From: Eumeta japonica
Lineage: Eukaryota > Arthropoda > Insecta > Lepidoptera > Psychidae
Direction: 5' to 3'
Length of the DNA: 64,000 bases
Assembly: GCA_005406025.1 (NCBI GenBank)
Contig: BGZK01000711.1
Span: 124,001-188,000 of the forward strand
This document shows positions 10,601 through 21,260 of this stretch, one piece after another. Positions within the stretch are counted from its first letter, which is position 1; every line of letters starts with the position of its first letter. The translations under genes were made by a program, and so were the position numbers. The notes beneath the pieces are model-generated. The model searched no databases. It was not told the DNA's origin and saw only the letters and a program-made list of their open reading frames with translations.

Positions 10601-11327
10601 ATTTCAAATTATCTATTAACCAAAATGAAATTCCCAATATTATAGAGTTTTCAAAACATATGAAAAATTAAAAATGAGGATGGGTCTAATACATTCAACA
10701 CGTTGTTTGAAATAGTAAAGAAACTTTTATGCCTATCTTCTAACAGTACGTACTACTGCGGAAAAGTTGCTTTCAGCTACAAATACAATGAAAAGTAAAT
10801 CACAAACCAAATATCCACAATAAAAGTGCACTACGTACAAAATCTGAAATAATGTATTACTACTCATTTAATTTTAGGAGTATAGAATGGCACAGAATTT
10901 AAAAAGAAAAACGAATCGAAATACGCTCAAGGCAATTCAGGATGAAAACAAAAATTAAGAAATTCTCGTTATATTTTAGTCATTCGTAAATACTAAAATG
11001 AAAGTTTTGTACTTAAATAATAAGAAGTAATAATTCAATTATAAAACGTGTGTGAAATTCCTCAGCACTTGTTTTCGTTCTTTGAAGAAAATGTAAAATC
11101 TGTCTTTTTTTTAGAAATAGTAAATCTAATGTTTAAAGTCATTAAGTAACCATGTTTTTATTGGTGAATTACTGGTTTTCAGTCTCATAGAGTTAGCAAC
11201 ACTGTTTTAAAATATCAGAAATCAAATTAAAATGTCATGTGATGACAAATGCCAATTTAAGTCAAAATTGAAATTTGTATTGTTTTCAAACAGAGATTAG
11301 TTTATTGTTAAAAGGGGGTTTACAATA
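7676..11327. other. gene-free stretch of decayed repeats
   Basis: No gene is supported. Pieces of one repeat family recur: a segment ending in CTCCTTTTTGAAGGTCGGTA at 8151-8172 and its relative at 9527-9560 (CTCG, T-run, GGAAGTCGGTC), each followed by AAAAACAACT-type sequence (8220, 8392, 9968). At 8641-8860 lies a Pro/Ile-coding low-complexity repeat (GTTCCCAT, TTCCGAT variants) also seen at 17690-17960 and 58440-58600. A fragment near 10747-10800 could encode the end of a hAT transposase (TVRTTAEKLLSATN), but this is too short to call. Confidence 0.4.
8641..8860 (+). repeat. dispersed low-complexity repeat, copy 1 of 3
   Basis: This stretch is rich in GATCNNGA/TTCC words that read as Arg-Asp/Ile-Pro-like runs. 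It is related in wording to 17690-17960 (opposite orientation, inside the CKS intron) and 58440-58600. This looks like an internal part of a lepidopteran interspersed repeat. Its complete borders are not visible. Confidence 0.45.
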
Positions 11328-12317
11328 ATGTCATCAAGAAAATTGTGGGGAGAATTTGAACATGAGGAAGTGCGGGATGAAACTATATTGCAAAATGTGA
11401 ATTTCAATCCAATTATAGAATTGGCTATGCAAAATATACCAGAAATACCAATTACTGTTAAAACAGCGCCGATAGAACTACCAATACCGAATTTAGTTAC
11501 ACATACTATTCAGTTACACACATATGCAAGGCAACTGACTGCCATATTGGAACAGACTGAAAGTGCAGTCTTTGAGGGCGCCAGGCTGGACGCTGTGAGC
11601 ATACCGCCGATACCACCACAGCCATTGTCTAAATTTCACAGGCATGAAGTCCAGGCTCCTATCAATTTTCTCCCTAAAGAATACTGCGATTTTTCAGTCG
11701 GCAAAGGACCGGTTATTTTGCCTTTTACCCCTGAAAGTCATCAAAGAGCATTAAAACAATGCGCAGCAATAGCTTTAGGACACATAGGTATAGCTACATG
11801 CACCAACACAGCCCTCGATGCCTTAGCAGACGCCTTTGATATTTATATGACAAATCTGTGTAAACTAATAAGGACTGTCGTTGATAAAGAAAGTGGAGGT
11901 TTAAAATCTGGTTTCCCAGATGTCATGTCGAAAGTCTTTGCTGAATTAGGAATTGAAAATTTAAAAGGTTTCTATGAAAATGCAGTCGTGAAGTATCATG
12001 CTAAAATCAAAAGAAAATGTGAAGCATTAAAAGCACAATGTGAGGCTTTGTCTGTGGGTGACATAGCGCCTCAACTAAAGTTGGAAGAAGTGCCTGAACT
12101 TCATTTCCCTGCAGCTTTAGATGGTGCTTTCACTCCATCCTTAGAACCAGGTTTCCAAATGCTGCACAGCTTAGAGCAAGAACAGCTTCAAGGATTAGAT
12201 TTACTGGACACTGTAGCAACCGATGATATCAAGATTGAAACTATGGAATATACCCAACCTGAGTCAATTCCTAAATTATCTTCTTTATCACCAAGTGCTA
12301 AAAAAAAAAGAAAATAA
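11328..12317 (+). CDS. SUPT7L: SUPT7L/Spt7-like SAGA complex histone-fold subunit
   Basis: A single open frame of 329 codons with no intron. Residues about 60-85 (TIQLHTYARQLTAILEQTES) match the conserved N-terminal helix of STAF65gamma/SUPT7L. Residues about 131-225, from PFTPESHQRALKQCAAIALG through KSGFPDVMSKVFAELGI, are the bromodomain-associated (BTP) histone fold of this family. A short coiled-coil stretch follows (KIKRKCEALKAQCEALS), and the chain ends in a basic KKKRK, a likely nuclear signal. Family role: structural subunit of the SAGA/STAGA histone acetyltransferase coactivator, pairing with another histone-fold subunit. The start is the first ATG, after AGGGGGTTTACAATA. The TAA stop lies inside AAAATAAAAT, which contains a possible AATAAA; another AATAAA is near 12628. 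Human SUPT7L is longer (about 414 residues). Confidence 0.87.
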   Translation: MSSRKLWGEFEHEEVRDETILQNVNFNPIIELAMQNIPEIPITVKTAPIELPIPNLVTHTIQLHTYARQLTAILEQTESAVFEGARLDAVSIPPIPPQPLSKFHRHEVQAPINFLPKEYCDFSVGKGPVILPFTPESHQRALKQCAAIALGHIGIATCTNTALDALADAFDIYMTNLCKLIRTVVDKESGGLKSGFPDVMSKVFAELGIENLKGFYENAVVKYHAKIKRKCEALKAQCEALSVGDIAPQLKLEEVPELHFPAALDGAFTPSLEPGFQMLHSLEQEQLQGLDLLDTVATDDIKIETMEYTQPESIPKLSSLSPSAKKKRK

Positions 12318-15300
12318 AATATTTATAAAGGATAGAACTTTTTGAATTGCTGCTTAGTGAAAAACGCATGAAATTAAAATATGTAGTCACAAATAACTTG
12401 GAATGTGACAGGCATGAGAGCACGGTATTAAAAATGGATAATATACTTGGTACATAAAAGATTGTGAGGTTATTCTCATTAGTGGGACTGTTAGAACCAT
12501 ACACAGCAACAACATAAAAATGTTTCATTATTTTAACAATAATTATATATATTTTAATCTGTTTCCAACATGAAACTAAACTTAGTTTTTCAGTACTCTA
12601 TTGTTAATGACTTTTTATGCGTACTTAAATAAAGTGTCAAATAATTTATTTTGTGTTTTAATTTTTAAGTAACAGTGCTGAAATAAATATATTTATGAGA
12701 GCGTTTGTTCATAAAAACAAAATTAAGCGAATATTTATAAATTTGTAAGTTCCTGAAACTCAATTTTTTTTCTGTGATCAATGGCATAATTATATGAAAG
12801 GCCACTTTTTCACCATTCGCAATCTCTTAAAAGAATAAAGTTTAAATATTTAATATTATTACTAATTATGTTACTATACTATTTAATATGAAATTGTTGT
12901 TTTTTGTTTAAAATAGAAATTGTATTAATGCAATTCAAAAATGGCTTATTGTCAGCAAATCTTTCCAAAAATTAAACTACATAAAAATTGGGAAACTCAA
13001 AAAATCTGCAAAAATCTCAATTTTATTTTCACGAAAGTAATCCTTTCAATTTATAAGTAAATAAAAAAAAGCCTTGAAAACAATGACAGCAAAACCATTT
13101 AGATTTATTCCACTTCTTAGTTCTGGCAAATAACATGGTGTGTGTAATTTGATCCTTTTAATTTTACTTTACATTTTTCTATCGATAATATAAATATCTA
13201 TATATCCTCAAGTTCCAAAACTTTTATTTACTTTTATTACTATCTTTTTAACATACTTTGTTTTCTCATTTAGTTAACATGTCATACAATTAAAATCTCC
13301 AGGGGTGAATTTTGTCTCCAAGTTTTACTTGATAACATAAAAATCATACCTGAATAAATCAGTCATAGTCGAGTTGAAATGTAACCATGGCTGAATTGAA
13401 AACAAATGCATACTCAGTACTAAAATTCTTTGATCCCATCATATGCAAAAATATAATGTCTCAAATGTGTATTAAGAGTATGATGGTGCTGTTTACAAAA
13501 AGGTGGCATTGCTGAAAAACTACAGATTCAGTCATTTTATTTGTTTTCGAAGTTATCGCATACTGTTTCACATGCCTTGACAGTTTCCAGGAACAGGATT
13601 TCTAAACCACATATAGTGTAAGAGTATAATGTAAAAATAATATATTTACTTGTTTAGAAGATTGACAATATGACAGAAAAAAATAAATAAAAAGTTATAA
13701 TCATCACGTTCTTATGTCTATGAGCGGTTTGTGGCTGTTCGCCATGATGTTTAATGTCCACAATCTGATACTGTATATTCCTCAAATAATTGCTATCATA
13801 GTCAACATTAAATTATCACCATTCTGTTGATGCACAATTTATGATAAATCATCTAACAAATGCTACAAAAACACTGCATATTAATGAAATTGTATCTATA
13901 TGAATGTTAATAATACAAACTTTGTGCAAGAAATGTGATTAGCCTATAGTATAACTTAAATTTTTAAATGTTGTAATGTTATTGTAAATAAATTTAAATT
14001 TTTAAATGTTGTAATGTTGTAATATTAAACAAATATTGAAAATTCTGAGTATATAGTCTATAAATATAAAAGTGAGAATATTTGCATGTCTGTTATTCAA
14101 TTGCATATAAACGTCTGAATGGATTTGGATAAAATTTGGTAAAGATCATGATTTGTATTAACACTTACATTTTTTTCCAATTTACCATAAAGTTCTAGTT
14201 TATACTTCTATATAAATATGAAGCGTTCCATTTTTGGCAAGTTATTTTTAGGATTCTGAGTATAAAGGCAAAAACAAAACCCTTATAATTTGGGGTATTC
14301 CATACTTGTAACAGAAGCTGAAAAAAATTTTTTCAGCATACATCAACATGTCACACACATTTCGACAGTTCTTTTAAAAAGACCAAGTTTCTGATTAAAC
14401 ACAGCAACTTTTCTGATTACGTGAATAATTTTGAAAATAATCACTCGGAAATTAGTAGAGATTGTACCCCCTCTATTTTCTAAACCGTATGTCCAATAAA
14501 TATGAAAAAAATAATGAAGGTAATGCTTAATAAATATTTTAATAAATGATAATTATTGTGAAGATCGTCAGATATAGTTTTAGTTATTGCCGAAAAACTG
14601 CGCTTCTCAACAAAAGGACGTAACTACCTGAAGATATGCTCTTTTGCTGATGCTCTTTAGTTTACACTAGTTTAATAGTAATAGTTGACACACCTACTTG
14701 TTTTTCTAGTCACAGGCAACTGAAGTGCTAAACTGTTCTGAATGGGAAACGTGCAACAACATACTTTTTTCCTCTGTAGTGCATTTCTTTGTAATAATGA
14801 CTTTGGTACCCTATAATGAGCATGGTGCGACATGCTCTTGGCCAATTTTATATTATGATCTGGCTTCTTTACCATATTTTTAGTTGGGTTTATAATTTCT
14901 CATCTTCACCGACTGCCTTTAAACATTTATTTTAAAAAACTTTAAAAGAGATTAGACTTTAAAGAAACTTTTAAAAGACTGCTAAATCGTCATTACCTTT
15001 GAACATAGATAGTGTCAGAAAAGTGATACGGCACACTTGCTTGATAAAAAGTAATCATTTAAATTTTACATGTGTACAATTAAATATGATGGTTGTGAGA
15101 GTCGAGAGAGCAATAGCTATTCCTAAATACAACTTATTTTATAGTAAAAGTCTTTAACTGTAGAATGTGATTGGTAACATATTCAACTTATTGCTATTAC
15201 AATTCATTTTATTTGACTGTTTAATTTTTAATGTTTTCATGCTTGTTTTCAAAGTTTTCACTCCACACGATCTGAATTCAGTGCAGTCTTAGGTGACCAA

Positions 15301-16992
15301 AAAAATAACCCAAATTTTATTCCACTTTGCACTTTGTGCATTTCTGACATCTAGCTAATTTTATGTTACATTGTAAGATTATTATATTTTAGCAACCCTC
15401 AGTGGAAGCCTCTTATTTATGACAATTTGAATTACAAATATTTTTTTTCTCTAGATGAATTATAAATTGTGAATTTTTTGATTCTATCTAATTTCATAGA
15501 ATATCTGACAGATGATTCAATAGAAAAGGTTACGTGAATATTAATTTCATTTTGATCCTTAGGATCTAAATGAAATTTTACATGTACTTTTAAAAATATG
15601 AATATAAACTATATGTATTTTTAAAAATATAAATAGAGAAATAAAAATACAGAAATTTTAATAAATGTAATTTAATTTTTCTATTTGTATCACTAGCATT
15701 TGCCAAATTAGAGCTACAAATATCACAACAGCGTTATGGAATCTAAACCCTGAAGTCACATAAAATGATCAATATTCTGCCTTTACAAAAATAAAAAAGT
15801 TACTTAAAATTACATATATTCGAAAAGGAAATGATTTCTTTAGCCTTTTTTGATGTAACAAAAGAATTTGATTATCTAATGTGGCAAATTTATGAAATAT
15901 GTCTCATACATTTGGGAACATCAATATAAAAAAACTTACACATCATCCATATTTTAGTAAATACTACCATTAGATCGGCTATGGAATAGTGGCAAGACCA
16001 CAATGGAATGCACCAATGTGTCACAGGCATGTGTGCAAAATTGTGTCAATCTCTATATAAAATGGAGACGTAACAAAAATACACATATTTACTATTTCAA
16101 AATAAAATTAATTTGCACACAGAGTATTATTGTGATTAAATGCAACAACTTCTAATCCATTTATGTACAAAATTTTATAGTAGCTCCAATAGAACCTATT
16201 AAATATTAAAACATTCCAATATTTATTAAAATTTTGTGAGTAGTCTTTCTAAATGAATATAAATCGACTCTGCATGCAACCACATCAACTATACACCAAA
16301 CTACATTAAATCCTGAGATTTTGAAAAGAAAATGAGGATTAATTCAACATTCTAAGCATACACAATGATAGTGTGCAAATTTATAATGTTGCCTATTTAT
16401 TTCGCTTTAACATATACTATGGTATTGCTAATTTTCATTGCCGATCTTAAGGTTGTATATACAAAATCACTATTTCTCATTAACATTGAAACTGGGTCTG
16501 TTACTCAATATTATCTGTCAACATTTATTTTTTTGAGGTAAATTCATGCACAAAAAGATAATCCTTCTTTATGAAATTACATGAAAAATTGTAGTGCTAA
16601 ATAAAACTGAATTTTTACAGTTTGCAGTTTTATAATTTACTTCAAGTTCGAGAAAAATTTTACATGACTAAACTTAATTGAACTTAAAAATACCACTAAA
16701 ATTAAAAGATGATCACTGAATTAAAACTTATTTACAAGATAGTCTTCAAAGACTTTCAATTTTAAAACAGAATTAATGACATGGTACACAAGAAAGCATT
16801 ATGAGTAATGTCAACAGATTAAAAAAAAAGGATGACAAACCAAAATATACATTAAAAACCTAACCCATCCATATGTTACATTAGCAACTAATATGATACG
16901 AGTTCTCAATCTCAAGCAGTGAAGATCAAATTGTTAAAGCTAACTTTAATAATAATAGACACAACAATGGAGCCTATGTGAAAGAAGCATCT
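12318..16992. other. gene-free intergenic stretch between convergent SUPT7L and CKS
   Basis: I see no coding exon, RNA gene or bounded transposon in 4.7 kb. It is AT-rich with many stops. At 13956-14035 a phrase TTTTTAAATGTTGTAATGTT occurs twice, 39 bp apart. At 14040-14180 there is a decayed repeat with the wording typical of lepidopteran interspersed sequences (GTCTGAATGGATTTGGATAA). Part of the right side may be the 3' UTR of CKS. Confidence 0.45.
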
Positions 16993-19185
16993 TCATTTTT
17001 TCTCTGGTGGAGTAGTCTTCTTTCTCTTGAACAGTAAGATGTGGGGTTCTATAATGAGATTTAAAATTTAATGTTAATGTAACTTAAAATAGATTCCCCA
17101 ACTGTAGCTTCAATCTAGTCACAGCTCTTAATAAATAGACATGCAAAAATATTCTGAAGGGCATGAGTAAACTATCAATAAAAAAGATTACTTTAAGATA
17201 CGAATAAAAAACATTACGATTCAAAAAATAACTTTATTTCAGATTTTTTTTTGTAACACTAAAATATGTCATCAAATAATGAATTTACCATTTATTCATT
17301 TTTCCCTCGAGAAGAATGAGTTTAAGGGTAAACTTAAGAGTAGCTATTTACAATTTTAAACATACAATCTATACAGTGTATAAAAATGAATCCCTATTGT
17401 GCCATAACTTGAGAATGATTTCACCAACTTGGATAATTCTTTTTTTGTTGTATTTATTATTGTTAAGACAAGGTTTGTATGAAAGAAAATAACCCTTTGT
17501 ATCTATATGTCTGTCAGTTTGTCCGGGGTATCTTGAAACAGTTGAGATCACAATGCAACTTTCACTTGAAGGCAGAAGAGCTTACTGGGCTACATTTAGG
17601 ATACTTTTTATAGCGATATTTTTAAGGTTCCTGTATTTAAAAAAAAAACTTAAAAATGGGACAATTTACTAGAATTGGATCAAAAGTGGACCCGAGATCG
17701 TGAGCAAAATCGGAATTAGGATTAGATAGATAAAATCAAGGACAAGGAACAGGATCTGAATCATGATCGGAACCGGAATCGAAAGGGAAATACAGAGTAG
17801 AATCAAGAAGGGGACGAGGATCAGAGTCGAAAACACAATCGGGACCAAAACTGAGAATGAGACTAAGGTCAAAAACGAGTGTTGTTACAGTATCAGTATT
17901 GAGAACGAGATTGGATTTGAAATTGACATTGATCAATCCAAAAGAAAAAAATTCATTCTATATATATGCTAGTACAGCGGTTCGGGATTACCTTTAGGGG
18001 CAATTCACCTACAAGAAAGTGCAGAACAATGTCTACCGGGCCAGCCAGTTACAATTAAAAATAAAACTATTACAAAAAGAAACAACATAATAAGAAGTCT
18101 AGCTGGTTATGTCCATGGATGTTTGTCTTCAAAATAATGGGAAATTTTACAATAACCTTTTCTATCAAGTAATTATTTATTAATGATCTTAAATTTATTT
18201 AACGGTAGAATTTTGAGTATCTACAGGCAACTAATTGAAGAAAGAAGAGATGAAATGAGTCTTTACATAATCAACGGACATGTATAACAGTTTATTTTTA
18301 TTTTAAATAAGTCTGTTGATCGTCATGTTTCTTAGATAATTCTAATTTTTTTTTTATGTAGACGTTAAATTTTCATATATAAACTTTGATGCCTAAATTA
18401 AAATTTCAATTTTCCTCAACTTAATTTGTAGAAACTGTCAAGGTCCAAATTTGTATGTCAAGAGAACGGCCTGCTTTTGCAACATAAAAATTTTATAACA
18501 CATCTACAGTATGTGCATCAGAACTAAGCCTTTTTGCTTACTATTGTTGCCTTTAATCTTGAAAAGTTCCCCGGAACACAGAATTATCAAAAAAATTTAA
18601 ATCATGGTTTTGTACCAAAATACTTAATGATCTGTATCTTTCATTGGGAAGTGAAAATTTTAAACATTTCATTTTCTTTTTATTAAAAAGTGAGTTATTT
18701 ATAGTAAACTATTTTTTCACTTTCAAGATAGCAGTTACTTTCCTGAATTGGCTTATTTAATGATTAAAGTTAAAAAAACAAGTTGAAAAGGAAATGACAT
18801 GAGAACTCTGTTTATGATGTTTTTTATAATTATTGTCTCTGTAAAACCATTATTTTAACTTGAACTTTAAGCTATGAAACCGACCATCAGTGAATAATAG
18901 GTTTAACTTATTAATTATAAGTTTAAGTAGTAATAAAATTATATTCTGATTAATAACATTATTATTCAGTAATAAGTATTATTAAGTTTAATATTTCATA
19001 GACATGATTATACTAAAATATAAAAGTATTATAAATTAAAACATAATATTTATTTCAATCATTGCGATAAATATTTATAGAGACTCCATTCTATACAAAT
19101 AAAATTAAATTTTTTGCTTCATTCATCCCCCAACACTACCCTTAGTATTGATACTAAATTATCTTGTTTATGCAAATCATAATTT

Positions 19186-19267
<82 letters not shown>

Positions 19268-19779
19268 AGGGATGTTCTAAAATAGCAACTACAAGAAAAT
19301 GAATTCTCTAATCATAAATTAGCATTAATAACACAAAACTATCATACCAGGTTGATGTGTCATATAATGAACCCAACCCTGACTTTGCTGTACACCAATA
19401 CTGCGCCACTCTTGTTCCGACATCAAATGGTTTTTTGGGACCAATTTTGCCATCTCTTTAGGAAGAGCGACATGTCTGCAATATTAGAAAAAACGTAATT
19501 CTAGTTGCGTTTCAATAAACTTTACAACAAAAAGAAACTATTTTTTTCCTAGTTGATACTAAATCGAGTAACTTCAGAATTTTAATATTAGTTACTGAGT
19601 AAAAATAAAACTTTAGTCTTTACTGAAAATTTGACATAATCTAGCACTGAAAATGGCTCTAAAAACTTTTAATTTTCTTTCTAGAAATAAATAAATATAA
19701 ATGCTTTACAATACATAATTATTTACCTATATTCATATTCCTCGTCGTAATATTTGTCAGAGTAGTATATTTCTCTCAT
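16993..19779 (-). CDS. Cks1: cyclin-dependent kinase regulatory subunit CKS (3 exons)
   Basis: Assembled from three short exons: 19779-19727 (53 nt), 19475-19348 (128 nt) and 17048-16993 (56 nt). GT donors and AG acceptors are all present and the phases match across both split codons. The product has 78 residues, the usual length. Exon 1 gives [18 protein letters not shown]. Exon 2 carries [37 protein letters not shown] and HQP. Exon 3 starts with the Glu-Pro-His-Ile-Leu-Leu-Phe strand and ends [11 protein letters not shown]. The phosphate-binding and CDK-binding residues of the family, and the HxPEPH hinge, are intact. Role: small adaptor on CDK1/CDK2 that binds phosphorylated substrates and promotes multisite phosphorylation and mitotic entry. 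Introns are 251 bp and 2,299 bp, the larger carrying a dispersed repeat and an (AT)n tract. Confidence 0.97.
17420..17985 (+). repeat. dispersed repeat inside CKS intron 2
   Basis: 17465-17600 has the wording TATGTCTGTCAGTTTGTCCG then CTTTCACTTGAAGGCAGA, as in common lepidopteran retroelement ends. 17690-17960 is a GAATCGGGA/GATCGGGA-type low-complexity run related to 8641-8860 and 58440-58600. Neither end has a clear target duplication. It has no visible effect on CKS splicing. Confidence 0.45.
19189..19257. repeat. (AT)n microsatellite, about 34 units
   Basis: An uninterrupted AT dinucleotide run followed by a short GA run, in CKS intron 2 about 90 bp downstream of exon 2. A second, shorter (AT)n lies at 24862-24891. 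Confidence 0.97.
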
Positions 19780-19991
19780 CTTGATATCGGAAGAAAAGAC
19801 AAAAAGAAATTAGTATGTTTTAAAAATGCAAGATTATTTTGGTAGAGGATTAATAAAAATAATACATCCGTTGATGAAACAAAATTTACTACAGCAATAT
19901 TAATGAAAAAGGATGCAAATACAAGTAAACCTTTTAATTCACTCAAACTTCCAACGTTTTCAAAGGACAATGACAGACGAACGAATGCCAA
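19776..19991 (-). other. possible upstream ORF overlapping the CKS start
   Basis: An ATG at 19991 opens 71 codons (MAFVRLSLSFENVGSLSELK onward) whose TGA stop overlaps the CKS ATG as ATGA. If the CKS mRNA starts upstream of 19991 without a 5' UTR intron, this would be an uORF ending exactly at the main start. No homology is recognised, so it may be chance. Confidence 0.25.
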
Positions 19992-20759
19992 CGAACGTTA
20001 ATTTAAATTTGAAATTTTAAATGGAACGTTATTATTGCCAGAGTTAAGAACTGATAATTTTATTATATCTGTTATTGCACAATTACATTACTCGGCAACA
20101 GTTTAAGGTTGAAAAATAAAAGAAGAACGTTACACATTTTTGTTTACTTTGATAAACTATGAATATTTACAGAATACATATATTTTAGAAAAGTAAAAAA
20201 AAGCACGAGTCTAAAGTAAGGGTTACACGATCATGCAAACATAATTTCCGTCGGTCATGAATAATAAATGATAAACTAAATGACGATCGGAAAATAGTTC
20301 AAGCAGATTTACCATCAGGAATTTGGAGATACTTTTGAAAATTCACGCGTTCACTAAAAAAATAAAAGATCTTAACAAAAAAAAAAAAAGCTTGCATTAT
20401 GTTCACAACAGCTTTGACTGTATAAAAATGATTTGATAGAAAACAAGGGGTTACATCGAAAATAAAATAACAGTATGCACTTCAGTATTTTATTTTTATA
20501 TTTTTTCATTAATGTGTATATTTATAAATTAATAAATTGATATTTATAGATTACGTAAATTCGAAATGTCTGTCTGCATATATTTTATTGGCAAATTTTG
20601 TGGTTAATAATCATTTTACAAGGAATGTCCTCAATTCTACCATTCTTAAAATGTATGTATCTCTGTGTGTATGTACCGTCTTTTTATAACTTAGAAACTA
20701 GTTTACTGATCTTGATGCAAATCGGTGACTATGATTTCTGTAACAAAATTCTTACTTTC

Positions 20760-21260
20760 GAATGTAAAAGAGGGATCTGGAACAATATTAATAAGAAACA
20801 AGAAATTAAAGTTTGTTGATGATACTGTATTCCTGGGAACTTCTTTAGATAATAAATTTTAATGCGGTCCTCATATCAGTGAGTTGGAAAAAGGCTTAGT
20901 TCCACTGCATATGCAATCAAAAAAGATAAGAAATTTGTCTGATATACAAACCGCCATTTGGTTTATTTTGACTGTTTCCACAATATAATGTCATTGCATC
21001 CTGCTTTAGGGACATGCTGCGGATATGTTCCCAGAATTTTTAAACTGCAAAAGAGAGCCATTCGCGTGATTTATAAGCTGAGAAGTCATGTAGCTCTTAG
21101 AAGCAAGCTTAAAGAAACTGGAACTTTAATTGTGATATTACAATTTATACACTAAAATTTATAATAAATATACGTAAAAAAAAAATTGAGTTCTCTGATA
21201 AACCAATGATAGACACAATTTTAATAATATAAAATCAAACGTGTGGCATTCGGGGACTGC
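20760..21260 (+). pseudogene. LINE reverse-transcriptase C-terminal fragment
   Basis: The region reads, with several frame changes, KKLKFVDDTVFLGTSLDNKF, then IKKIRNLSDIQT, FKLQKRAIRVIYKLRSHVAL and RSKLKETG. It aligns by eye with the end of the minus-strand LINE at 39069-40110 (VFLGITLDNRLQW, VLQKRAVHAIYKLGPRASL). This is the thumb and C-terminal part of a jockey/CR1-like RT. It starts just after where the catalytic box would be, so it is a 5'-truncated copy. Confidence 0.75.
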
